From positions 93,715,005 through 93,779,004 of the forward strand of contig CM041780.1 in assembly GCA_023374045.1 (NCBI GenBank): DNA of 64,000 bases. The letters run 5' to 3'. This stretch comes from Limonium bicolor (Eukaryota > Streptophyta > Magnoliopsida > Caryophyllales > Plumbaginaceae). A program made the position numbers and the translations under genes. Positions 1 to 9,390 of the stretch are shown here, piece by piece. Within the stretch, counting starts at the first letter, position 1, and each line of letters starts with the position of its first letter. The notes beneath the pieces were generated by a model that made no database searches, was not told the origin of the DNA, and worked only from the letters and a program-made list of their open reading frames with translations.

Positions 1-442
1 ATTTACTATTATGTTGTGCATTTAATCAACCTCCATGCTATCGACAATTAGTCGTCGTAGCCACGTTAGCTTGGGGGCCATGAGGGGATCATACCAGCAT
101 TCGTGCTGACCCCCTTTGGGGGCTGTTTTTACTACACAGGTGTACATCAGGAGGCGGCCGTCACAAGAGTAAGAAGAGGATACAAGTGTTAAGGATTAAG
201 TGTGACCTACGAGTTGTGCATGTACACTCGTATGGCAATTGAGTTAGTAAGATGTATAGGTTGTGAGAGGATTGTAAGAAGAATATGTATTTGATTAAGG
301 TTGTTATGTACTAATGTTCGGTATATTCTGTAGTCAGACCGTGGCAAGGTCCTGGGGTGCAAAGAATTCCGCTGTGACATGTATATATATATATATGCTG
401 TTAAGTTGTGAGACCACATTTGGATTGAGTTGGGGTGTTACA
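1..442 (+). repeat. LTR 3' end, B family (fragment F)
   Basis: The sequence ends in GGGGTGTTACA and closely matches the end of the B 5' LTR (about 19810-20246), apart from a few substitutions and short indels. It is not followed by a primer binding site, so it is a 3' LTR or solo LTR whose start is outside the window. It abuts TCGAC at 443-447, which would be the target duplication if the left flank matches. It appears to be inserted into the older LTR G. Confidence 0.85.
100..139 (+). promoter_or_regulatory. LTR hairpin followed by 3' splice-site-like sequence
   Basis: A CCCCC/GGGGG hairpin is followed by a pyrimidine-rich run ending ACTACACAG at 139. The same arrangement (hairpin, pyrimidines, CAG, G) recurs about 300-390 bp from the 3' end of the LTRs of A, B, C, D and E. 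It is interpreted as the acceptor of a leader intron; splicing is inferred, not shown. Confidence 0.4.
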
Positions 443-1741
443 TCGACTTATATAAACATACATATACGTTATTGTGATGACATGACAGTTACTTGATATA
501 ATACCCATAGTATTAATATTAAGTATATGGTAACCTAAGTAAAATACTTAGGGATGAGTCACGACATTGTTGGTCTCTAGAGCATGGATCTCGAACATGA
601 ATGTGAGCTAGATTACTTCTAGGTTTGCGTGAGACCCATTGGGCGGCTAATTAATAATTATCCTCCATAAGACTAAGAGCATATCTTAAACATTATGAGA
701 GAGAGTTGGTATGAGTTGAGGTGAGGAATCCCGGTAGTTTACGAACTACTTGGTTGCGCATTTGTGATCATTGAGGGGTTCCCGATTGGTTTCTGCTCCA
801 GGTTTATACCCAACGAGCCCTATTTGGATCGTGGGTCAGGTGGCTACGGCCTTTTATATGGACGCCTTACGAGGTAAAGAGAATAGTCAGGGGCCTCCGG
901 ACCTCTGGTGAAATGAGCACCTTTGTGTGTACGGGAGGACTACTGTCCATGGTGAGGTATCAGGTTGTCTTAACATGACGCCCAACTGGTATTAATTAAA
1001 CATGGTTTGGATGGATGGGGCATTAAAGGCCAAATTAAATTAACAATGGAAACTGGACGCTACGGTGATTGTACATTGTACATTATACTGCTATTATTTC
1101 GATACGTTCGATATACAATTGTTGTTTGTAATATTAAATGAATGTTTGGATTGGATGGATGGTTAAGTGTTATGAATGTTTGGATGGATGATTATGTATA
1201 TTATACATGTATATACATTATTGATTATAACTGTAAAATGGTAAAGCATGAAACCAATCTAATAACAAGATGGTTAAAATGACTAAGTGACCATTAGGGT
1301 CCAGGCCCGGCATACTCAGCGTCTATCACTGATACTACACCATTATGCAGGTTGTTGATTATTGTCGAAGCCGAAGTGCGGGAACAGGGTAATTAGAGTT
1401 TATTTCGATTACCGCACAAGGAGTTTGTTTGTATAACAAAGAAGATGGTGAATTGTATTATGGTAAGATTATGTATATTCAGGATTGGGTAGACGCTCAC
1501 TTGTCGATGTTTATAAGTATGGACTTAGTATGATGTATAGGAATATTCTCGTTATCACGGCGGTTAGTAGTTTGTTTATGTTGGAAGTTGGATGTAGTTT
1601 GGCTTCGTTACTTGCATGGGCGAGTAATGGCCGGTGACACCCGAGTGAGTATTGTTATTGTTATTAATTCTTCCGCTGTAAGACGTTTTTATTTATCGCT
1701 ACGTGAGGGATTATTACGTGTTTAAGGAGAGGGGTGTTACA
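443..1741 (+). repeat. Diverged LTR 3' portion (relic G), C/E-like
   Basis: This stretch shares blocks in the same order with the C/E LTR: the CTCTAGAGC block near 575, GGTTGCGCAT near 750, the TGTGTACGGGAGGACTACTGTCC block near 930-950, and CATGGGCGAGTAATGG near 1615. It ends in GGGGTGTTACA at 1741 and no primer site follows. It is much more diverged than the C/E copies and its acceptor-side hairpin is lost. It reads as an older 3' or solo LTR interrupted by F. Confidence 0.7.
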
Positions 1742-2965
1742 TTATGTTTAATTTTTTTATTAATTCATAACCCTTAGGGGTATTTCACTAACAACAAAAA
1801 ACTTTTATAGTTTTCGTTTTCTATTTAATCATTCTTTCTTTTTCTTTTCCTTTTAATTTCTAATTTTCAAAATCATATTTTTATTTGTAAAGTAGAAAAC
1901 CAAGAAACAAAAAAAAAACAAAAGATAAAATGCTTCTTTCTTGTTTTGGTAGTTTATTTTCCTTCTCAAAAAAAAAGATAACATTTGAAAAACCAAAATA
2001 ACAATAGTAATCTCATCTCATTTCTGGTTTGTTGTTTTACACTTTTTTTTATGATTATCCTTTCATTTTTTTCTATATAGTTTCTTAATGCTATTGTTCA
2101 TCCTTATACTTTTTACTTGTTTATTTTCAAAATTCAAAGACGAGAGCAGAACAAAAAATCCTTTCTATTCGTGTTACTCGTTTATTTTCTTGACATTTTT
2201 TTTGTTTTTCTTTCCCTTATTTTTAATCATGATTACTGACGGAAAAAGGGAGAAATTTTGTTGTTAAACATTTTATTATCTAACCCTTTCATTTAGCTAA
2301 TTATCACTATTTTTTGTCTTCTTTATTTCTTTTCATCTTCTTATCCCTTATTTTTCTCCTAACTAAGTTTGTTTAGTTTTAAAATTTGAAAGTTTGTTAT
2401 ATTGTTAAAATTCTAGAGCCTCTTGTCTAAACTGAGCCTCTTATCTAAACCTATTTGTATGTATAAAGTTCATACACACTGCACTAACGGGGGGCAGGCA
2501 TGACATAAATACAACTTTATTTTCACAATCTACAACCAGCACCATTCTCTAGTTATTGAATAGATTCATTGTTACCGCACTGCTTTGCTTACAGCCACTC
2601 ACCACAGTGTTATCTTTCATGGTGCCAAGCATCCCCATCACTGGAATTTCTTGTACTTGCCTGGAGCGCGAGATCTACAACTCCCCAACACCAGTAAGTA
2701 GTCGGACTAAGAACTACAACCACCAATCTTCATTGTCAAACACTGTCCACCACTCCTGTTGGTATGCGCCTCCCTCACTGACGTCTACCCCAAACCATCA
2801 TTAGCCATTGCAATGACTACTAGTCATGAAGGCTCAGGAGGCTGATTTACCCTTGGCCAAGCAGTACCATTGCAAGGAAAAAAAGTAGGAATACGTGACA
2901 AAACCAACCACAACCCAATACTGTGTTCCATTCATATTCTTCTACTTTATGTCGTAGCCATCATA
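1742..2965. other. AT-rich intergenic flank, no gene seen
   Basis: The first 700 bases are dominated by T- and A-runs. From about 2480 the composition becomes balanced. An open frame at 2556-2804 begins at a non-ATG codon and has a hydrophobic start, but nothing supports it as a gene. Confidence 0.5.
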
Positions 2966-3020
2966 CACGGATCGTTGAGTCCCTTCGGGGACATCTGATA
3001 AAAAAACACGGATCGTTGAG
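2966..3020 (+). repeat. U6 snRNA 5'-end retroposed scrap with target duplications
   Basis: GTCCCTTCGGGGACATC followed by TGATAAAA matches the first ~25 nt of plant U6 snRNA with one change (C to T), then runs into A residues. The insert (about 2980-3006) is flanked by the 14-bp direct repeat CACGGATCGTTGAG (2966-2979 and 3007-3020), with a one-base ambiguity at the left edge. An A-tail plus a long target duplication is the mark of LINE-type target-primed reverse transcription. Only the 5' end of U6 is present, so this is not a functional RNA gene. Confidence 0.75.
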
Positions 3021-3400
3021 CACCCCTCAAACCACTATTGTTCATCCATTGCTGCCTTCGTCTACAGTCAATGATTAGTCAGTCACCGACTACCTCTATT
3101 TATCCACCAACGAAGTAATACCTCCGCAATAAGTATATATGCGCAGGAAATGAGTACGACACGGTTTGGACCATGCCACTACGAGTAGTGGGCTGCTGTA
3201 CTGGCACCTATATTCACCTATAAACTCAAGTAGCTGCCATGAATGTTATTACCACCATCGTCGTCATCACATGCTGACTCGTCATCAACCATTGCTAAAC
3301 AAAGTTCTCAGGCCCACCACTGTTGTTAGAACTCAAAAAAGGATTTGTTTTTATTTAGTCAGCAGGTGGGTGTAGGTCTGTGACTCCTTGTAGCATTTAC
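3021..3400. other. Unannotated flank between U6 scrap and Copia LTR
   Basis: No recognisable gene or repeat was seen here. A 69-codon open frame at 3166-3375 has no recognisable features. Confidence 0.4.
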
Positions 3401-3616
3401 TGTTGGTTTTAGTGATTTTAAAATAATAATAATTATTTAGTTTTATGTAGAAGATTAGTTTTTGTGGGAGGAAGTTACGGGGTTATTAAGATATTTTCTT
3501 ATTACTAGTTTAGTTTTATTAGTCTATAAAATGATTATAGTCCTATCAGAATCTAATGCAAGAGTTACGTATTATAATTCCTCTACTCATTTCTCCACAT
3601 TCTTATATTTTCAACA
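3401..3616 (+). repeat. Copia-type short LTR (5' LTR)
   Basis: The LTR starts TGTTGG and ends TTTTCAACA, so its ends form the 5-bp inverted repeat TGTTG/CAACA expected of LTRs. A tRNA-iMet primer site TGGTATCAGAGCCA follows at 3617-3630. At 216 bp it is very short. The left boundary is inferred from the TGTTG end and from the spacing. Confidence 0.65.
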
Positions 3617-3847
3617 TGGTATCAGAGCCAGATAGAGGGAAGAAATCAAAAAAAAATTCTTTCTCATTACTAGGTTCCAAAAAAAATTTGTCATATGCTT
3701 CTCTTTATTGTCGTAAGTTTTTAGTCATAAGTATTCTTAGGTTTTGTTGAGTGAACAAAAAAGCGTCAAAAAAAAAGTTTTTAAGTTTGAGTGATGACAT
3801 CAAATTTCAATATTCCTATTCTAGTTTTTAGTGGCAAGAATTATCAT
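3617..3847 (+). pseudogene. Copia primer site, leader and gag start, broken by element A
   Basis: The primer binding site TGGTATCAGAGCCA (3617-3630) is followed by an A-rich leader and an ATG at 3794. The frame runs 18 codons (ending G-K-N-Y-H), which resembles the start of Copia gag proteins. It stops at 3847, where element A begins (TGTAACACCCC). The five bases before A, ATCAT (3843-3847), would be the target duplication; the other half is not in the window. Too little remains to name a lineage. Confidence 0.65.
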
Positions 3848-4217
3848 TGTAACACCCCTACAACGCTCCTAACAACTACGAAATCGCAGCGGAAATAACC
3901 AACCAAACAATAAACTAAACGCTTTGGTGTTAAACGCCGTTAACCACCCACGTGGTTAACTAGGCAGAATAAATACAATGTATCGGTCTGATGATCAGAC
4001 TCCCGAGCATAGAATCTAACTCCATATATAAACATAGCCAACCATACCGAGTATTTAATTTACAACACACCTCCAACCGTAAACATCACCAGTTTTAACA
4101 AACGGTACCAAAATGTAATGCCTCGGGAGCACAGGCGCATCCCGGCTCAACAACCACATAGCCAAAAGTACATCACAACCTAGGACCTAGAGCCACTCTG
4201 CTTCTTCGATCCTCATC

Positions 4218-6946
4218 CTGCAATAAAATATGGAGCCCCCGAGGGGGTCAGCAACCTTTGCTGGTATGGCTAACGCGCAGCCCATCGGCTACCGGGATAC
4301 GCGCAACCAATTGTCATAATAACATGGCATTCATTTTAGAACATCCAACATATATATATATATACACCATAGCATAGCAAGGGGAATTGCATAGCATCTA
4401 ACAATACATAACACCATAAAGTCGGTCCTCAAGGAACCTTCCACCATAATAGTATACCATGTGAGCCTAGGATTTTTACCAATCCCATGTTAAGCTCGTT
4501 ACCAACCTCGTTACCGTCCGGTTATATGGAACGGTTAACTTGTACCCAAGGTGTGTCGGATATAGTAATCCCAGCACACGAAATAACATACGTATGCCCC
4601 TATGGCCCGACGTGAGTCAGTAACTAGCTTGGATAAGCTAAGGGAAGGTAGAAACCAAATTGGAATACCACCTATACATACACCAAGAGAGCCGAACCGG
4701 ATATGATATCGACCCCCGTCCATCACACGCGTGGCCGGAACACCGGACTCCTCACTCCCCCCGATTAGTACTTGTTAGTGATCACACAATATTTTGTTAA
4801 GTCACATACAAGCAAACATTTAGGTCTTGTTAGACAACCAAGGGAAAGGAGTCACAACCTTACAGCATTTAATGTATAACAACTGTAAACTCTTTTCATG
4901 CCTTAATCTTATAAGGTCGTAACACACAGAAAAGCAAACAACATCCAAGCCGGTGTAAACCGGTAGGCAACAGACTGCAAGAAAACCATACCTTGGTCCT
5001 TGCCTTGATTGATTTCCACCTTGAGAGAATCCTATACACATTAGTAGCGTCGGTTAATTATTTATTTAACTTCACACTTACTAAGTATTTAACATGATTG
5101 TATGACATGTTTTGATGTCTAACTTACCCTAGGTTACCTTCATTATACACCGTAGGGTTAACTACATAAGTCACATTCTTTTCTGTTTTTTTTTTTTTTT
5201 TAAGTTTTTGGTATGTCCGACCCACCGTCCAACCCACAACTGTGTCGGACCCTTCCAGTGGTTTTCGGGTCTGAAGAACCTTACCATGTCCGACCCATGT
5301 CCGACCCAACCTTCTGGGTCGGACCATTCCAGAGACATGTCCGACCCAAGTCCGACTCACTCGACTGGGTCGGACCATTACAGAGAATTCCATCGACCTC
5401 AGAACATCTATGTCCGACCCATGTCCGACCCACCCTTCTGGGTCGGACCATTACAGAACATTTCACCGCCTTACAAACATGCCCGTCCGACCCACGTCCG
5501 ACTCATTCGACTGGGTCGGACCATTCCAGAAACATTTTCCTCCTTTGAAATATGACCGTCCGACCCATGTCCGACCCACCCTTTTGGGTCGGACCATTAC
5601 AGAACATTTTCCTAACGTCTAACAGAGGCTGTCCGACCCAAAACTGGGTCGGACCCCTGGGTCGGACGCCTTCTAAACTTACCCAAATTTTGTCCATTCA
5701 TCACCAAATTTTTCCTAAAGCCTCTTAATGTTTCCTAACAACATTTGGTAACCTTATATCCACCTACAACATTCATGAAACCCATTTTCTAAGTCCTTAA
5801 ACCTTTACTTATTTCCTTTGTGAAATTTCTTAACACTTATAACATTTCACACTAGGTTTCCAAATGGTGTTTCTCACCTATGATAACTACTATCCCAAAA
5901 TGCTTTCTCCTCCTCTTAACTTCATCTCTTAGGCATTAATTCTCACAACTAACTCCTTATGTCATTCTTGAAATTCTTTTCCAAGTTTACACTTTCTCCT
6001 TATTTACCAAAGTTTGCCTAAGTCTTTATCTAAGTCCAAAATGACTTTGGTACATACTAAAACCTCAAGCTCATGCCTAAGTCCTTATTACACTCTAGAG
6101 TACTTCCTAGTTCATCAAAATTCCTTTAAAACATCATGAACTCCTTTTTTTTCATTTCCTAAGTTTTCTAACTCACCAAACCTTATGTAACACTTAGAAG
6201 TAAACTTCTTGCTTCTTACCTAAATTTTGACATGGATTCCCCTAGAACATTACTAAGCCTAAACACTTTGTTTTCTCCATTAAACACACAAGAACATCTA
6301 GAACACTCTTACACAACTTCACCAAATTCACACTACATACAATATAGTGCATAACTTAAATTGCATGGCACTTAGGCCCTTAAAATGCATGGCTCTTAGG
6401 CCCTTAAAGTGCTTAAATCATAAACACTGAATTTCCACAATATATATGCCTTTAACCTGCAAATACACTCAACACACATATGCCTTTTACTAGTCTCTTG
6501 AGAACACTTTACTAAGTCATTCACCATTTGCTCTTTAGGTAGTTTTAATAAGCATTTATAAGCTCATTTCTCCTAAGGCATTAAACAACATTAAGTTAGT
6601 AGATTTACCTCTTTTCCAATACACTTCCTTCTTGTTTCCTTACAAAACCGTATGGTATTTTGATTCCTTGTCAAGTTCTAAACAATATACAAACACCATA
6701 ATGAGTATTCAAGCTTGAGCTTCATCTCATTGTAAACCCTAATTTTACATTGTTTCAAAAACATTAATGTAGTTGTTTTACCTTGATCTTTGAGAGAGTT
6801 TGAATATATAACAAGAGAGGACTCCACCTAGTCCATGAAGAGTTGAAATGAAGCTAGAACAAAGTCACACAAAGAGCTATATCAATGTGTATTTTCGGTC
6901 AAGGTAAAACATGGAGGAAACATGATTTTTCTTTGAGATTCCTTAC
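4218..6946 (-). other. Putative leader intron inside the LTR
   Basis: In the sense direction the donor reads CTTCTAG|GTAAGGAATC and the acceptor ATTTTATTGCAG|GATGAGG, 2,729 bp apart. The acceptor is preceded by a CCCCC/GGGGG hairpin. Equivalent sites occur in the right LTR (17414 to 14673), in D (38091 to 35111) and in B (donor 26922). Removing this segment would cut out the hairpin array and shorten a leader of about 3 kb. No transcript evidence is available. Confidence 0.35.
5214..5668. repeat. Hairpin array with CCGACCCA / TGGGTCGG stems
   Basis: About six degenerate units of roughly 60-75 bp each contain one or two copies of GTCCGACCCA and an inverted TGGGTCGGAC, so each unit can fold into a hairpin. 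Spacers share CATT[A/C]CAGA-like words. A poly-T run of about 15 bases lies just before the array. Matching arrays occur in the right LTR and in D, with a different stem sequence in B. The overlapping open frames here are by-products of the repeat. Confidence 0.85.
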
Positions 6947-7246
6947 CTAGAAGCAAAGGAGATAACAATATGTCAAAATACAAGCTCAAGCTCCTTCAAT
7001 GGTGGAACACCTTGGCACCGAAATGGGGCTCTTGGAGTTTTGAGAAGATAGGAATGAAGAGCTTGATGAGAGGAAGAGATTGGTGGTCTTAGAATTTGAT
7101 TTGGACAAGTGAGCTTGATTTAGCAAGAGGTCAAAGTGGAGTTTCTATGGTGGTAGTGGTATTACCGAGAGAACAGCAAGAAGGAAGGAAGAAGAAGATT
7201 GTGACCGTGGGAAATGAAGGAAGGAAAGAGAGATGAGATAGAATTT

Positions 7247-7342
7247 GCTTTTAAGAGATATTTGTAGTAATAAAGTAAAAAGTAAGTTTAATTAGTTTTC
7301 TTACTTACTTATTATATCAACTAGAGAGTGGTGAGTCACCAC
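7247..7342 (-). promoter_or_regulatory. Putative LTR core promoter block
   Basis: In the sense direction the near-palindrome GTGGTGACTCACCAC (7342-7328), with a TGAGTCA/TGACTCA core like GCN4/bZIP sites, is followed about 65 bp later by AAATATCTCTTAAAAGC (7263-7247) and a CT-rich leader. The same order appears in the right LTR (17827-17813, 17737-17721), D (near 38480 and 38400) and B (26033-26043, 26613-26629). It lies just after a conserved GGGGCCGGTTTTCTAAG block. The TATA-like and start-site assignment is inference. Confidence 0.4.
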
Positions 7343-7888
7343 ACTTAGAAAACCGGCCCCCTATATTATAATGAGGGTATTTTAGTCTTTGTTTGTCAAT
7401 TTAATTACTTAATACAACATATGTTATAAACTAGCTTATAAAAATCACTATTCACCTAAACAAGGCACTTAGAAGTGAAATTTTTGATTTCCCATTAATA
7501 TAGCCACCCAAATGTGATACTATATAGTACACATATATTTAAGAGTAATGATGGACATTTAGCCACTCAAAACCATTTACAAGACAATTTTTCAAAAATG
7601 TGCTTTAAGACTTCTTAAAGCACATTTTGTGTTTTAACTTGTTTTCAAGCTTGGTTTTCTTTGGTAATTGGTTTAATATGTTCATTATAATAAATAAGGT
7701 CTTGGTAAGTTCATTAGGTCTTACCCAAGCTTATCCAAGCTTAGAGCACATTTTAGCTCTTATTGACTTTAAAGCACATTTTGTGTTTTCTTTTGTTTAA
7801 ATCTGTTTACAATGTTTCTAAGACTTTTTTAGTCTTAATAAATCATGTTTTAATGTTTAACCAACATACCAAGGTTTGGGGTATTTCA

Positions 7889-7910
7889 ATCTACCCCCCT
7901 TAAAAGAACT
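7889..7910 (-). promoter_or_regulatory. Polypurine tract of element A
   Basis: In the sense direction, TTCTTTTAAGGGGGGTAGAT sits immediately before the TGAAATACCCC start of the 3' LTR. This is the expected place for plus-strand priming. Confidence 0.85.
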
Positions 7911-8130
7911 TTGTCCCCAAAGTTCATACTTCCCACATATCTTACTATTAGAACACGGGGAACACTTATAAAAACAATACTTCCAAAACATCATTTCCAA
8001 CACTACCATCATTCTTACACCACAACGGACTCAAGGTCCAAACCACATAATACCATTCAGACACAACGGTCTGTAACATAACATAGACAATGTATACATA
8101 TACATGTCGTACACAACCATAACCGAAACG

Positions 8131-8155
8131 GCTCTACCCCCCTTAAAAGGGGTAC
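8131..8155 (-). promoter_or_regulatory. Second PPT-like tract of element A
   Basis: In the sense direction a CCCCTTTTAAGGGG palindrome runs into GGTAGAGC, about 240 bp before the true PPT. Versions occur in A' (18611-18635), B (24316-24333), C (40931-40950) and E (58022-58040). It lies after the inferred integrase stop, so coding constraint does not explain its conservation. It could be an extra plus-strand priming site. Confidence 0.55.
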
Positions 8156-8769
8156 GCCCCGTACCCTATACATATAAACACTAAGAAGCAAACAATGACG
8201 GGTGCTTCGCCTTCATCTTCTTCCAGCTCCCAAGTGGCCTCCTCAACGTCCTGGTTAGACCAGAGGACCTTCACCAGTCTCACGGACTTATGGCGAGTGT
8301 CTCGAGTCTTAGTATCCAGAATCCGTACCGGAGTCTCCACTGATCGCATGGTTGGCTCTAAGGTTAGCCTTTCCGGCTGAAGCACATGAGACGGATGAGA
8401 CATATACTTCTTCAACTGGGACACATGAAATACATCATGTACCTTGCCCAGTTCGGCGGGTAGATCAAGTCTATAAGCTACCGGGCCGATCCGCTCCGTC
8501 ACAACATAAGGACCCACATACTTCGGGCTCAACTTGCCCTTCTGGCCAAAACGAAATACTCCCTTCATGGGGGATACCCTAAGAAATACCTGATCGCCTA
8601 CGGCGAACTCCAGGTCACGTCTGCGCACATCAGCGTACGACTTCTGTCTATCCTGAGCTGCTTTCATGTTAGCCCGGATCTGGCGAACTTCTGCCTGAAC
8701 CTGTTCCAGATACTCTGGTCCTATAATGACCGTCTCACTCGACTCATCCCAGCATAAGGCGTGCGGCAT
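8143..8769 (-). pseudogene. Integrase C-terminus with chromodomain (frameshifted)
   Basis: The 208-codon frame covers the end of the integrase: a linker, a GPY/F-type module (GPY at residues 86-88 of this frame) and a chromodomain-like segment (about 145-185, with PVRILD and VKVLW motifs) typical of Tekay/Del chromoviruses. In the family the chromodomain steers integration into chromatin. Its start overlaps the preceding integrase frame because one base is missing near 8758. Near the end, two bases (TA) present in the sister fragment at 18664-18837 are missing, so the terminal residues of this frame are out of register; the original stop would be TAG at 8183-8181. Confidence 0.9.
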
Positions 8770-9005
8770 GGTCTACCGTACAATGCCTGGAAGGGAGACA
8801 TCTTGATCGAAGCATGGTAACTGTTGTTGTAACTAAACTCGATCAGATGTAACTTATCAATCCAGCTGGTCTGAAAGTCAAGTGCACATGCACGTAGCAT
8901 ATCCTCAAGTGTCTGGATGGTGCGCTCACTCTGACCATCTGTCTGTGGGTGAAACGCTGTGCTCAATTTCAGTTCAGTACCAGTGCCTCTCGTGTGGACT
9001 TCCAA
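8721..9005 (-). pseudogene. Integrase catalytic core, distal part
   Basis: This frame carries [18 protein letters not shown], which contains the catalytic glutamate of the D-D-E triad, and runs to YGRPCRTP. It is cut off from the upstream part by a one-base loss near 8979 (a missing G) and from the downstream part by a one-base loss near 8758. The first ten or so residues belong to the shifted frame. Confidence 0.88.
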
Positions 9006-9390
9006 TATCTGGATAGGAATCTGGTATCTCTGTCAGATACAATCGTTTTCGGAACCCCATGATGTCTTACAATCTCTTGTCGAAGAGCTCTGCAAGCTTA
9101 GCCACTTTCCAGGTGTCCTTCATCGGTATGAATCGAGCCACCTTGGTCAGTCGGTCTACCACAACCCAAATCATTTCAGACCTCCCTTGTAGGCGGAAGC
9201 CCTACCACGAAGTCCATAGATATGTCATGGAACTTCCACTCCGGCACTGGCATTGGCTGCACCATACCACCAGGCCGTCGGTGCTCAAACTTGACCTTCT
9301 GACAAGTGAGACACCTCCACATAGTCATTCACATCCTTTTTCATTCCAGTCCACCAAAAATATCTTTTCATACCTTTATACATCTTGAAG
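8979..9390 (-). pseudogene. Integrase core, proximal part, several frameshifts
   Basis: Pieces of an integrase core can be followed by switching frame: the CLTCQ half of the zinc finger, a PVPEWKF...SMDFVVGLP block with the first catalytic aspartate, and [14 protein letters not shown] with the second. At least three shifts (near 9383, 9190 and 9070) separate these pieces, so no continuous protein is encoded as written. All the breaks are one- or two-base indels. Confidence 0.85.

Larger units (their letters stand above)
3848..7888 (-). repeat. Element A 3' LTR (left)
   Basis: The 4,041-bp LTR reads TGTAACACCCC to GGGGTATTTCA on the plus strand. It contains, in sense order, a promoter-like block (7247-7342), a donor-like site (6946), a hairpin array (5668-5214), an acceptor-like site (4218) and the U5 end. 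Compared with the right LTR it differs mostly by one-base gaps, with rather few substitutions. Confidence 0.92.

Noticed and set aside
2556..2804. 82-codon frame with a hydrophobic start
   Set aside because: It begins at TTG, has no recognisable family and sits in unannotated flank; hydrophobic starts are common by chance.
5214..5668. CRISPR-like palindromic repeats
   Set aside because: Units are degenerate and variable in spacing, lie inside a plant LTR and recur in other LTR copies. No cas genes are present.
5208..5697. Several overlapping open frames on both strands over the CCGACCCA array (also 15673-16088 and 36642-36984)
   Set aside because: They arise from the repeated hairpin unit, shift between copies and have no protein-like composition.
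8143..8200. C-terminal extension of integrase beyond the chromodomain
   Set aside because: It is an out-of-frame tail caused by a 2-nt loss; the sister copy at 18664-18837 shows the real end.
9059..9388. 109-codon plus-strand frame
   Set aside because: It is the reverse-strand shadow of the damaged integrase core.
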